In this document: positions 33,162 through 42,203 of the stretch, in pieces
Position numbering within the stretch: position 1 is the stretch's first letter
How the letters are laid out: each line of letters begins with the position of its first letter
Assembly: GCF_007679965.1 (NCBI RefSeq)
Contig: NZ_VEHL01000003.1
Span: 310,001-374,000 of the forward strand
Length of the DNA: 64,000 nucleotides
Reading direction: 5' to 3'
DNA from: Bordetella genomosp. 13
Lineage (GTDB): Bacteria > Pseudomonadota > Gammaproteobacteria > Burkholderiales > Burkholderiaceae_B
The notes under the pieces: generated by a model
Told to the model about the DNA's origin: nothing
Databases searched by the model: none
What the model saw: only the letters and a program-made list of their open reading frames with translations
Translations under genes and position numbers: made by a program

Positions 33162-33947
33162 TCAGGCCCGGGCCAGCGATGCGCGCAGTTCGCCGCCCGC
33201 GTAGACGCCCGCGATCGACACGCCGGCGCGCGGCAGGTCGAAGGGCTTGGCGATGGCGCCGGCGGTGACGATCTCGCCCTTGCGCAAGGTGATGCCGCGT
33301 TCGCAAGCGAAGTCGTACAGGTAGCGCAGCGAATCCAGCGGATACGACAGGTCGTCGCCTTCGAGCGCCTGCGCGTGCGGCACGCCGTCGACCTCGACGC
33401 GGGCGCTGGCGATCACGCCGTCGATGTCGCCGGCGGCAATTTCCGCGCCCAGCACGAAGGCGTCGAAGCCCACGCCGTCGCCGATGAAGCTGGGCAAGCC
33501 CACGGCACGGCGGTCCGTGAAGCGTGATTGCACCAGTTCGAAGGCCGGATGCGTGCTGGCCACGGCGTCCAGCACGTTGGCTGGCGCATCGCCCGGGGCG
33601 ATGTCCCGCGCCAGCACGAAGGCGATCTCGAACTCGACGGTGAATGCAGTGTCGGGGCGGGTGAGGCGCACGGTGGCGCCGGCCGCATGGACGCGTGTTT
33701 TCAGCAGGCGGCCGATCAGCGGGCGCTTCAGCTGCGCGGCGCGCAGGCTGGCGGGGCTGCCCAGGCCCAGCTTCCAGCCCGCCGTGGGCGTGCCCAGCAC
33801 GGCGACGAAGCGGTCCTGCAATTGGTACCCCTGGTCCAGGTCGGCCGGCCGCTGGTCGGCGGGCAGTTCCTTCAGTTGCGGCGCGCCGCGCCAGGCGGCG
33901 GCAAGCAGTTCGGCGGCGGGGGCGGGATCGTAGGCGGAGGTGTTCAA
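33162..33947 (-). CDS. 2-keto-4-pentenoate hydratase-like (MhpD/FAH fold) protein
   Basis: A 261-residue enzyme of the hydratase/decarboxylase family in aromatic meta-cleavage pathways, which adds water to 2-oxopent-4-enoate. Family signs are GYQLQDRF, GWKLGLGSPASLRA, EFEIAFVLARDI with acidic metal ligands, and FIGDGVGFDAFVLGAEI. The start appears to be TTG at 33947, with GGAAG eight bases upstream; no ATG lies near. It is convergent with cluster 1 and has no meta-cleavage neighbours, so the substrate is open. Confidence 0.85.
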   Translation of the reverse strand: MNTSAYDPAPAAELLAAAWRGAPQLKELPADQRPADLDQGYQLQDRFVAVLGTPTAGWKLGLGSPASLRAAQLKRPLIGRLLKTRVHAAGATVRLTRPDTAFTVEFEIAFVLARDIAPGDAPANVLDAVASTHPAFELVQSRFTDRRAVGLPSFIGDGVGFDAFVLGAEIAAGDIDGVIASARVEVDGVPHAQALEGDDLSYPLDSLRYLYDFACERGITLRKGEIVTAGAIAKPFDLPRAGVSIAGVYAGGELRASLARA

Positions 33948-33992
33948 GCTTGTGCTTCCGGGATGGGGAATGCGCCGGCGGCGGCGCGGGAG

Positions 33993-35024
33993 TCAGGTCT
34001 GCTGGTAGACCGCGACCACCTGGTCGAAGCGGCGCTCGGCCAGGTCGTTGGAGCGTATCAGGAAATACACGGTGCCTTCGCTCAGGTCGCCGCCCCAGTC
34101 GGACAGGTCGACCTGCCACAGCAGGCGCCATTGCTGCGCCTGCGCATGGATGCGATCGAAGTGCGCATGCCATTCGTCGCGGCTCAGGTGCTGCTTGCCG
34201 AACTGGGTGACGACCACGGCGTCATAGCGCGGATCGCTCTGCTCGGGCAGCGGGCTGCCCAGCAGCTGGTGCCGCTTCCAGGCCGGCTCGGGATAGGACT
34301 CGCCCAGCTGGTCGAGCACGTCCCGGTAGGTATCGGAGAACGCGCCGTCGCCTTCGGCGGTTTGCCGTTTCATCAGCGGCTCGGCTTCGAGGGCCTCGGG
34401 ATCGGGCAGGCGCAGCGCGTACTTCAGCGTCATGAAATGCGCGGGGGCGCCGTAGTTCGTGGCCAGGGCCTCGGATGGCTTCTGGCCGTACTTCACCATC
34501 ATGTCGCGCAGTTCGCGCTGCTGGCGCTGCATGGCCTCGGCCAGGTCGGGCGGCATGGCCAGCGGCTTCAGGGCCTCGCGCGGGGTCTGGTCCCACAGCA
34601 CGCGCGCCGGGCGCATGCCGGTCTCCCACGGGCCCACGGCCAGGTCATAGAAGAACAGCAGGCGGCCCTGGGCGGGCAGGGGCTTGGCGACCTCGCCCAG
34701 CGCATGCGCCTCGGCCAGGTCGATCTGGCCCATGAAGGCATAGGGCAGCCTGGCCTTCAGGTGCGCGCGCATCTCGGCGGCCGCCGCGTCGTTGCCCCGC
34801 CTGGCCAGGGCCTCGGGATCGGCCGGCGGTAAGGGCCGCGGCCATTCGGCGCCCGCCGGCAGGTCGGGCGTGCCGCCCAGGCGGGTGGCGCCCGGCGCCT
34901 TGGCCGCCTGCCTGGCGGGCTGCAGCACGATGGACGGCACCAGCGCCTGCGTGACGGCCTGGACCTGTTGCGCAGTGAGGTGCTCCTGCAGGGCATGCAT
35001 GGCGTCGGCGGGCATGTCGAACAT
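33993..35024 (-). CDS. DUF1963 (YwqG-like) protein
   Basis: A 343-residue cytoplasmic protein. The family pattern TRLGGTPDLPAGAEWP, then YAFMGQIDLAEAH and GRLLFFYDL in the first half, and LLWQVDLSDWGGDLSEGTVYFLIRSNDLAERRFDQV at the end, match DUF1963. The family's function is unknown. AAGGA precedes the ATG. It starts 45 bases upstream of the MhpD-like gene on the same strand. Confidence 0.87.
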   Translation of the reverse strand: MFDMPADAMHALQEHLTAQQVQAVTQALVPSIVLQPARQAAKAPGATRLGGTPDLPAGAEWPRPLPPADPEALARRGNDAAAAEMRAHLKARLPYAFMGQIDLAEAHALGEVAKPLPAQGRLLFFYDLAVGPWETGMRPARVLWDQTPREALKPLAMPPDLAEAMQRQQRELRDMMVKYGQKPSEALATNYGAPAHFMTLKYALRLPDPEALEAEPLMKRQTAEGDGAFSDTYRDVLDQLGESYPEPAWKRHQLLGSPLPEQSDPRYDAVVVTQFGKQHLSRDEWHAHFDRIHAQAQQWRLLWQVDLSDWGGDLSEGTVYFLIRSNDLAERRFDQVVAVYQQT

Positions 35025-35095
35025 TGCGCGGGTCCTTGGCGTGGCGTCGGGGCGTGGCGCCCATTATAGGGAGCAGCGCCGCTCCCCGCCGCGAT

Positions 35096-36973
35096 TCAAC
35101 CCTTCCCCGGCCCCTGGCCGCGCGCCAGGTTGCGCTGCTGCTGGTTGCGCAGCACGTGGCGCACCTTGCGGGCCAGCGCCTCGCGCGTGTAGGGCTTGCT
35201 GAGCAGTTCGACCCCGGGGTCGAGCCGTCCCGAATGCACGATGGCATTCTCGGTATAGCCCGAAGTGAAAAGCACCGCCACGTTGGGCAGGCGCTGGCGC
35301 GTCTGGCGGGCCAGCTCGGGGCTGCGCAGCGGGCCGGGCATGACCACGTCGGTGAACAGCAGGTCGACGGGCGCGCCGCTCTCGACGATGGCCAGGGCGC
35401 TGACCGCGTCCTTGGCCTTGAGGATGCTGTAGCCCAGGTCGGACAGCATGGCCACGACGGTCTCGCGCACCTGTTCGTCGTCCTCGACCACCAGGATGGC
35501 CTCGGTGCCGCCCACCACCGGGCCCACCTCGGGCTCGACCACGTCCTCCTCGTCCTGCGCCACGCGAGGCAGGTAGATGCGCACCGTGGTGCCTTCGCCG
35601 GGTTCGCTGTAGATCTTGATGTGGCCGTTGGACTGCTTGACGAAGCCATACACCATGCTCAGGCCCAGGCCGGTGCCCTGGCCCTCGGGCTTGGTGGTGA
35701 AGAAGGGCTCGAATACGTGTTCCAGCACTTCGGACGACATGCCGGGGCCGGTGTCGGAGATGGCCAGCATCACGTACTCGCCGGGTTCGACGTCGGCATG
35801 GCGCGCGGCGTACACGTCGGTCAGGGCGGCGTTGCCCGCCTCGATGGTGAGCTTGCCGTGGCCGGCCATGGCATCGCGCGCGTTGATCGCCAGGTTCAGC
35901 ACGGCGTTCTCGATCTGCGAGGTGTCGGCCAGCGTGTTCCAGAGGCCCGCGGAGGCGATGGTCTCGACCTCGATGCCCTCGCCCAGCGCGCGGCGCAGCA
36001 TGTCGTCCATGCCGCGCACGAAGCGTCCCAGATTGACGACGGTGGGCGCCAAGGGCTGGCGCCGTCCGAAGGACAGCAGCTGCGAGGCCAGCTTGGAGCC
36101 GCGCGACACGCCGTTCAAGGCGTTGCGCAGGCGCGTCTGGGCGCGTTCGTTGCCGCTGGCCGCGATTTCCTTGACCAGCAGTTGCAGATTGCCGCCGATC
36201 ACCTGCAGCAGGTTGTTGAAGTCATGGGCTACGCCGCCGGTGAGCTTGCCGATGGCCTCCATCTTCTGCGATTGGCGCAGCGCATACTCCATCTGCGCGC
36301 GCTCGTGGGCTTCGTCGCGCAGCCGGGTGTTGGCGGCTTCCAGGCTGGCGGTGCGCTCGGCCACCATGGCCTCGAGCGACTGGTTCATCTGGGCCTGGCG
36401 CTCGATGATCAACTGCAGCACGTGCGCGGCGTGTTCGCGGTCCGGGCTGACCCGGCCGGTGGCGGGGTCGGCCATGGCGGCCATGTCCTGCAGCTGCGCG
36501 ATGGCCGCCTGCTGGCGGGAGGCCTCGCGCTCGTGCATCTTCTGGCCGGAGATGTCGCGCGCCTCGACGATCAGCAATTGCACGGTACCCTGATCGTCGC
36601 TGACGGGGGTGAGGGTGACGTCCACGTCGCGCAGCGCCTTGTCGCCCGCCTTGACGCACAGATGGGTGTCCCAGCGCACGGTCTCGCCCCGCGCGGCGCG
36701 CCGGATGGCGTCGCGCCAGCTGTCGCGGACGGACTCGGAGCCCTGCCACCAGCAGGTGTTCCAGAACGGCTTGCCGGAAATCTCGTCAAGCAGGATGCCG
36801 GCTTCCTGCATCGCGGCGGGGTTGATGTCCAGCACATTGCCGTCAGGGTCGAGCACGCCCGCAAACTGGGTGAGGCTATCCAGCACGATACGGGCCAGCT
36901 TGTGGCGGCGCTGCTCGGCAGTGTCGTCGAGATAGAGCGTCGTGCCGCGCACGGTGACGGGGAAGGCGGACAT
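35096..36973 (-). CDS. Hybrid sensor histidine kinase/response regulator
   Basis: A 625-residue soluble hybrid kinase without membrane segment. A PAS domain spans about residues 28-142 and ends with VEARDISGQKMHERE. A long coiled coil covers 150-240. The HisKA H-box is GGVAHDFNNLL with phosphorylation at H250. The HATPase shows the N-box NAVLNLAINARDAM, DTGPGM and GQGTGLGLSMV. The receiver (about 492-608) has D498/D499, acceptor D542 in FTDVVMPG and K593. The start at 36973 fits the PAS edge; the frame continues 65 codons further, probably not translated. No partner regulator is adjacent. Confidence 0.92.
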   Translation of the reverse strand: MSAFPVTVRGTTLYLDDTAEQRRHKLARIVLDSLTQFAGVLDPDGNVLDINPAAMQEAGILLDEISGKPFWNTCWWQGSESVRDSWRDAIRRAARGETVRWDTHLCVKAGDKALRDVDVTLTPVSDDQGTVQLLIVEARDISGQKMHEREASRQQAAIAQLQDMAAMADPATGRVSPDREHAAHVLQLIIERQAQMNQSLEAMVAERTASLEAANTRLRDEAHERAQMEYALRQSQKMEAIGKLTGGVAHDFNNLLQVIGGNLQLLVKEIAASGNERAQTRLRNALNGVSRGSKLASQLLSFGRRQPLAPTVVNLGRFVRGMDDMLRRALGEGIEVETIASAGLWNTLADTSQIENAVLNLAINARDAMAGHGKLTIEAGNAALTDVYAARHADVEPGEYVMLAISDTGPGMSSEVLEHVFEPFFTTKPEGQGTGLGLSMVYGFVKQSNGHIKIYSEPGEGTTVRIYLPRVAQDEEDVVEPEVGPVVGGTEAILVVEDDEQVRETVVAMLSDLGYSILKAKDAVSALAIVESGAPVDLLFTDVVMPGPLRSPELARQTRQRLPNVAVLFTSGYTENAIVHSGRLDPGVELLSKPYTREALARKVRHVLRNQQQRNLARGQGPGKG

Positions 36974-37168
36974 AGGCAGACGGGACCTTGCGTAAGGGCA
37001 AATAGCGGCCGGTGGAACGATTACACCCCAAGGGGGCGCCTCAGGCATCAGAGGCGGCATCCGGTTGTGGCAAATCGTCACCGGCGGTGCCGGCGCATCG
37101 TGCATCGCGGACACGGAAAGCGCCAGCGTAGCAGCCCCAGCAAGCGGCGTGCCGGGGAATTGCGGCAA

Positions 37169-37339
37169 TCAGTGGCCCGTATCGGGGTAATTGGGGCCCG
37201 GGTCGCTGAAGCCGCCGTTGCTGTAGGGATTGGCGGCGCCGGGGTGCGGCGGGCCGGGATGGGAGAAGTCCTGGTTGGCGCAGCCGGCCAGCAGGCCGGA
37301 AAGCGCCAGGGCGGAAATGGCGAGGACGCGAGCGATCAT
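37169..37339 (-). CDS. Small 56-residue lipoprotein
   Basis: The reading frame MIARVLAISALALSGLLAGC then ANQDFSHPGPP is a textbook lipoprotein signal with lipobox LAGC. The mature part of about 36 residues is rich in Pro, Gly and Asn and has no recognisable domain. CAGGAG nine bases upstream of the ATG supports translation. It lies between the aldo-keto reductase and the histidine kinase on the same strand. Similar tiny secreted lipoproteins occur widely; a function cannot be stated. Confidence 0.72.
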   Translation of the reverse strand: MIARVLAISALALSGLLAGCANQDFSHPGPPHPGAANPYSNGGFSDPGPNYPDTGH

Positions 37340-37406
37340 GCGGGTCTCCTGAAAAAGGACCGTCCCCCCATTGTGGCCCTTTGCGCAGCGCGGTCAAATC
37401 GGCGCG

Positions 37407-38369
37407 TCAGGCGCCGGCGCTGGCCTTCTCCAGCACCGCCATGTCGGCCGGCGACAGCGTCAGCGCCGCGGCGCGCGCGAAGCTCTCGACCTGCTGGCGG
37501 CGCGTGGCGCTGGCGATGGGCGCGGTGACGCCCTCGCGCGCCATCAGCCAGGCCAGTGCCACCTCGGCCGGCTTGGCGTCCTGGCTTTCCGCCACCTGGT
37601 CCAGGGCGTCCAGGATGGCCATGCCGCGCGGATTCAGATATTTCTTCTCGATGCCGGCGCCGCGCGCGCTTTGCGACAGGTCGGCGCGGCCGCGGTACTT
37701 GCCCGACAGGAAGCCCGAGGCCAGGCTGTAGTAGGTGACCACGCCCAGGCCCTCGCGCAGGCACAGTTCGCGCAGCGGGCCGTCGAACGACGCGCGGTCG
37801 TACAGGTTGTATTCCGGCTGCAGCACCTGATAGGCGGGCAGGCCGTGCTGGCGCGCGGTCTCCTGGGCGGCGAACAGCAGTTCGGCGTCGTAGTTGGAGG
37901 CGCCGATGGCGCGGATCTTGCCGGCGCGCAGAAGCTTGTCGTACGCGCCCAGGGTTTCGTCGTGCGCGCTGTCGGGATCGGGCCAGTGCGAGAAATACAG
38001 ATCGATGGCCTCGACGCCCAGCCGCGCCAGCGAGTCTTCCACGGCGCGCAGGATCCACTTGGCCTTCAGCCCCTTGTGGCCGGGCCGGCCCAGGTCGGAG
38101 CCCACCTTGGTGAAGATGACGACCTTGTCGCGCATGGCGGGACGGGCCTTCAGCCACTTGCCGATGATGGTCTCGGATTCGCCGCCCTGGTTGCCCTCGG
38201 CCCAGCGCGAATAGACGTCCGCCGTGTCGATGGCGTTGAAGCCGTGGTCGATGAAGGCGTCGAGCACGTCGAAACTGGCGGCCTCATCGATGGTCCAGCC
38301 GAACACGTTGCCGCCTAACACCAACGGCGCGATGTCCAGGCCGGTCTTTCCCAAGGGACGTTTCTGCAT
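37407..38369 (-). CDS. Aldo-keto reductase
   Basis: A 320-residue NADPH-dependent (beta/alpha)8 reductase. The catalytic tetrad is visible as D50 and Y55-type residues in AIDTADVYSRW, a lysine in VVIFTKVG and a histidine in LYFSHWPDPD. The C-terminal ASATRRQQVESFARAA binds cofactor. CAGGAG precedes the ATG; the longer upstream frame runs antisense to the next gene. It is probably a detoxifying or general carbonyl reductase. Confidence 0.92.
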   Translation of the reverse strand: MQKRPLGKTGLDIAPLVLGGNVFGWTIDEAASFDVLDAFIDHGFNAIDTADVYSRWAEGNQGGESETIIGKWLKARPAMRDKVVIFTKVGSDLGRPGHKGLKAKWILRAVEDSLARLGVEAIDLYFSHWPDPDSAHDETLGAYDKLLRAGKIRAIGASNYDAELLFAAQETARQHGLPAYQVLQPEYNLYDRASFDGPLRELCLREGLGVVTYYSLASGFLSGKYRGRADLSQSARGAGIEKKYLNPRGMAILDALDQVAESQDAKPAEVALAWLMAREGVTAPIASATRRQQVESFARAAALTLSPADMAVLEKASAGA

Positions 38370-38473
38370 GCGTGTACTCCTGCTCGAGTGGGGGAAGGCC
38401 GGACGCCTCGTGGCGTCCGCCGCGGTGTTTTCCAGCATACCGCGCGGCGCTGAACCCGCAATGAACGGGCCCG

Positions 38474-40093
38474 TCAGGCCGTGCGGAAGTAGTCCAGCGT
38501 GCGGCCCGCGTTCACGGACAGGTCGCCGGCCTGGCCTTCCTGCACGCCGGAATCCAGCAGGTCGGGCGTGGCGCGGCCCACGCCGTCCGCGCTCACCACG
38601 GTGCCCAGACCCTGGCCCAGCCCGACCAGCGCGCGCACCAGCCGCGCGTTGGATTCGTCGTCCATGTGCTCGACCAGGCGGCGGTCGATCTTGACCTTGT
38701 CGAAGCGGAACTCGCGCATGTGGTACAGGTTGGAATAGCCCGTGCCGAAGTGGTCCAGCGCGATGCGCACGCCGGCTTGTTGCAGGGGATCGATCAGGCC
38801 GCGCGCGGCGCGCGGGTCCTGCACGACCATGTTCTCGGGAATGTCGACCTGCAGCCGCGCGGGCGCCAGGCCGGCCTGCCGCAGCCGCTGCAGGATGCCG
38901 GCGGCCAGCTGCCTGTCCTTCAGTTGGCCGGGCAGGACGTTGATGGCCAGCGTGACGTCGTCGGGCCATTGCAGGGCCACGGCGCAGGCCTGCTCCAGCA
39001 GCCGCTCGGCCAGTAGGTGGACCAACCCGGTTTCCTCCGCGGTGGGCAGGAAGCGTTCGGGCGGCAGTTCCTCGCCATCATCCGCGACCCAGTACGGCGT
39101 GGCCTCGAAGCCCACGATGCGGCCGGACTGCAGATCGTGCGTCGGCACGAAGCGCGGCTGCACGCGGCCGGCCAGGATGGCGTCCTTCAGCAAGCGCTCG
39201 AGCTGCGCGCGTTCCTGCACCAGCCGGTCCATCTCTTCCTCGAAGAACCGAAACGCCGAGCGGCGCTCCGACTTGGCGCGGTACAGCGCCACGTCGGCCT
39301 TGCGCACCGCCTCTTCCGCCGTCGCGGCATTGCCGGGCAGCAGCGTGATGCCGATGCCCACGCCGATGGAGTGCGAGCCGCCGCCCGCCGGCAGCGGCTC
39401 GGCAAGCCCCTGGATGACGCGCAGCGCGATGCCCGACGCCGACTCCGGCCCGGTCAGGTGCTGGGCGAGGATGACGAACTCGTCGCCGCCCAGCCGCGCC
39501 ACCATCTCGCCGGCGCGCACCGCGCCCAGCAGGCGTTGCGCCACGACGACCAGCACGGCATCGCCCACGTCGTGGCCGCGCACGTCGTTGACCTGCTTGA
39601 AGCCGTTCAGGTCGAGCATGAGCACGGCATGCACCGCGCCGGCCGAGGGCGGCGAGGCCACCGCCACGCGCAGCGCTTCCTCGAACTGGCGGCGGTTGGG
39701 CAGGCCGGTCAGCGGATCCTGGTAGGCCAGTTCGCGCGCCTGGCGCTCGGCCTGGCGGCGCTGCGCCATTTCGCGCTTCTGTTCGCGATAGCGCCGCAGC
39801 GAGAAGATCAACAGGCCCAGCATCAGCACGCCGCCGACCAGCAGCATCTCGTCCAGTTCGACGATCCGTTCGTCCGCGCTGGTGCTGCCTTCGGTCAGGA
39901 ACAGGTCGAATTCGACGCAGAGGTAGGCGAGCACCGCGATGACGGCGGCCAGCATGCCCAGGTCGGTCAGGGTGACGCGGTGCTTCATGACGAACCGCCT
40001 TGCGCGCGCCAGGGCGCCTGGGCGCGCGGGTGCGTCCTCGTTTCCGGGAAGAGATCGGCCGGCGCGGGCCTGCAGCAAAGGTGGTTCATTCAT
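38474..40093 (-). CDS. Membrane GGDEF protein with degenerate EAL domain
   Basis: A 539-residue protein with two membrane segments (about 43-63 and 82-99) around a short periplasmic loop. The GGDEF domain keeps the catalytic RLGGDEF (202-206). The inhibitory RxxD site is RAGE, so product feedback may be weakened. The EAL domain is degenerate: EAT instead of EAL at 330-332, DHFGTG instead of DDFGTG at 447, and ADG instead of AEG near 502. The protein is predicted to be a diguanylate cyclase with a non-catalytic, possibly binding, EAL part. The start at 40093 is one of two reasonable choices (also 39988). Confidence 0.88.
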   Translation of the reverse strand: MNEPPLLQARAGRSLPGNEDAPARPGALARARRFVMKHRVTLTDLGMLAAVIAVLAYLCVEFDLFLTEGSTSADERIVELDEMLLVGGVLMLGLLIFSLRRYREQKREMAQRRQAERQARELAYQDPLTGLPNRRQFEEALRVAVASPPSAGAVHAVLMLDLNGFKQVNDVRGHDVGDAVLVVVAQRLLGAVRAGEMVARLGGDEFVILAQHLTGPESASGIALRVIQGLAEPLPAGGGSHSIGVGIGITLLPGNAATAEEAVRKADVALYRAKSERRSAFRFFEEEMDRLVQERAQLERLLKDAILAGRVQPRFVPTHDLQSGRIVGFEATPYWVADDGEELPPERFLPTAEETGLVHLLAERLLEQACAVALQWPDDVTLAINVLPGQLKDRQLAAGILQRLRQAGLAPARLQVDIPENMVVQDPRAARGLIDPLQQAGVRIALDHFGTGYSNLYHMREFRFDKVKIDRRLVEHMDDESNARLVRALVGLGQGLGTVVSADGVGRATPDLLDSGVQEGQAGDLSVNAGRTLDYFRTA

Positions 40094-40202
40094 CGAGGCC
40101 TCGACAGGAGGAGGCAAAAGAAAAGTCAGGCGGACATTTGCCGCAGATTCTCCGCGCCTGGCAAGGGCGGTCAAGCCCCGTTGCCGTCGTGGCGCCCGGC
40201 GC

Positions 40203-41315
40203 CTACAGCCCCATCATCGTCAACACCACGAATGTCGCGAACAGCACGAAATGGGTCATGCCTTCGATGGCGTTGGTCTGGCCGTCGTTCAGGTTGATGG
40301 CGGCCACGATCAGGGTGACCAGCATCATCACGGTCTGCAACGGGGTCATCGCCATCTGGAAGGGCTGGCCGTTGTACAGGGCCAAAGCCTCCATCAGCGG
40401 CACGGTCAGGATGACGGTGGCCAGCGACGCGCCCATCGCGATGTTGACCACCGACTGCATGCGGTTGGCCAGGGCGGCACGCAGCGCGGTAAGGATCTCG
40501 GGGCTGGCCGAGATCACCGCCACCACCAGCGCGGGCAGGGCCGGCGGCGCGGCGATGCCCTGCAGCGTCCTGCCCAGCGTCTGCGACATCACCTCGGACA
40601 GCGCGCCGATCACGACGAGGCCCGCCACCAGCACGCCGGCCGATGCGCCGATGGGTTGCGGTTCGGCCGGCGGATCGACGGCGTCCGCCGCCGCGGGGCG
40701 CGCGCGCCGACGCGGCTTGTCGGGATAGCTGTAGCTGAAGAAATAGCTGTGCGGCCCGGTCTGCATGCGCAGGAACACCGCGTACAGCGTGATCATCGCC
40801 ACGATGGTGAAGCCCGAGTACACGTGCCACGCATGCCGGGGAATGAACTCCGGCACCACCATGGACACGGTGATGGCGGTGAGGATCATCACGCCGTAGG
40901 TGCGGCCGGAGTCGTCGTTGTAGGATTGCTCGCCATGCTTGATGCCGCCCATCAGCGCGGCCAGGCCGAGGATGCCGTTGATGTCCAGCATGACCGCGGC
41001 GTAGATCGTGTCGCGCACCAGCGTCGGCGAATTCTGGTTGGACATGACGATGGCCAGCACCATCACCTCGACCACCACGGCGGACAGCGTCAGCACCATG
41101 GTGCCGTAGGGATCGCCCACGCGCTGCGCGATGTGCTCGGCGTGGGCCGCCACCCGCAGCGAGGCGCAGATGATGGCGGCCACGAGCACCGCCGTGGCCA
41201 CGCCGGCCACCAGACCTCCGTTATGCAACAGCGGTTCTTCGACGGCATAGGCGCAGACCGCGCCGGCCGCCGCGATCCACAGCAGGGTTTCTTCCTTGGC
41301 CAGGCGCGACAGCAT
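40203..41315 (-). CDS. chaA: ChaA-type calcium/sodium:proton antiporter
   Basis: A 370-residue membrane protein with about ten or eleven hydrophobic helices, matching ChaA in length. The two alpha repeats of the CaCA superfamily are visible as LTLSAVVVEVMVLAIVMSN and VVAVISASPEILTALRAALANRMQSVVNIAMGASLATV, each with the acidic residue needed for cation binding. A charged loop lies between them. The ATG at 41315 has GGAG upstream; thirty more upstream codons are out of context. It would export Ca2+ (or Na+/K+) in exchange for protons. Confidence 0.87.
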   Translation of the reverse strand: MLSRLAKEETLLWIAAAGAVCAYAVEEPLLHNGGLVAGVATAVLVAAIICASLRVAAHAEHIAQRVGDPYGTMVLTLSAVVVEVMVLAIVMSNQNSPTLVRDTIYAAVMLDINGILGLAALMGGIKHGEQSYNDDSGRTYGVMILTAITVSMVVPEFIPRHAWHVYSGFTIVAMITLYAVFLRMQTGPHSYFFSYSYPDKPRRRARPAAADAVDPPAEPQPIGASAGVLVAGLVVIGALSEVMSQTLGRTLQGIAAPPALPALVVAVISASPEILTALRAALANRMQSVVNIAMGASLATVILTVPLMEALALYNGQPFQMAMTPLQTVMMLVTLIVAAINLNDGQTNAIEGMTHFVLFATFVVLTMMGL

Positions 41316-41538
41316 GCGGGAGACTCCAGGAGCGGGCCGGCGGCGCGGCCGGCGGACGAGGGGCAGGGCACGGGCAAGGATGCCATGCCGTGGCACGGTG
41401 CGCAAAAAGCATGCCCCGGCGGGCGGCTTGCGCAGATCGGGCGAGGCTGGGCACGGCGGTTGCTAAGGGGAGTGACCGGCCGCGGCGGCCCGCACGGGCG
41501 TCCGCGGTGATCCGGCCGACCTTTGGGAGAAATCAACG

Positions 41539-42129
41539 ATGAAACTGCACACCCTGGCTTTGAGCATCCTGGCGGGTACCACGATGGCCCTGGCGCAACC
41601 CGCCTTCGCGCAGAAGGCGCCCACGACGACCGCGCCGGCCGAGAGCTCGGCCAGCCCCGCCGGCACGCAGAAACTGGACAGCTCGGACCGCGATTTCCTG
41701 GAGAATGCGGCGCAGGCCGGCCATCTGGAGATCGAAGGCAGCAAGCTGGCCGCCACGAAGGCCAAATCGGCCGACGTGAAGTCGTTCGCTGAAAAAATGA
41801 TCGCCGACCATGGCAAGGTTGGGCAGGAACTGGACGCCCTGGCCAAGAGCAAGGGCTACACGCCGCCCACCGAGCCTTCGATGATGCAGAAGGCCAAGCT
41901 GAAGGCCCTGGACGTGCGTGACGAAAGCTTCGACAAGGCCTATGCCGACTCGATCGGCGTGTCGGCCCACGAAGATGCGGTGGAGCTGTTCACCAAGGCC
42001 TCGAAGGAAGCCAAGGACGCTGACGTGAAGGCCTTCGCTGCCAAGACGCTGCCGGCCCTGCAGGAACACCTGAACATGGGCAAGGAACTGCAGAAGAAGG
42101 TCGGCGACGCCGACAAGGCCAAGCAGTAA
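41539..42129 (+). CDS. Exported DUF4142 protein
   Basis: A 196-residue secreted protein with signal peptide (cleavage after PAFAQ). The mature helical domain has DRDFLENAAQAGHLEIEGSKLAA, FAEKMIADHGKVGQELDALA and LPALQEHLNMGKELQKKVG, typical of DUF4142, a ferritin-like four-helix bundle family of unknown function. A GGGAGAAA ribosome site precedes the ATG. It is divergent from the ChaA gene and monocistronic. Confidence 0.88.
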   Translation: MKLHTLALSILAGTTMALAQPAFAQKAPTTTAPAESSASPAGTQKLDSSDRDFLENAAQAGHLEIEGSKLAATKAKSADVKSFAEKMIADHGKVGQELDALAKSKGYTPPTEPSMMQKAKLKALDVRDESFDKAYADSIGVSAHEDAVELFTKASKEAKDADVKAFAAKTLPALQEHLNMGKELQKKVGDADKAKQ

Positions 42130-42158
42130 GCATCGCCCGCGCATGCCTTCCGATGGCT

Positions 42159-42196
42159 GCCCGCCCGCGAGGGCGGGCCGGCGGCCCCGGGGCCGC
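42159..42196. terminator. Paired hairpins between convergent genes
   Basis: GCCCGCCC-GCGA-GGGCGGGC (42159-42178) and the perfect palindrome GCGGCCCCGGGGCCGC (42181-42196) lie side by side in the 74-base gap between the DUF4142 and ABC exporter genes. Termination is inferred from position. Confidence 0.55.
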
Positions 42197-42203
42197 CCGA
42201 CCC

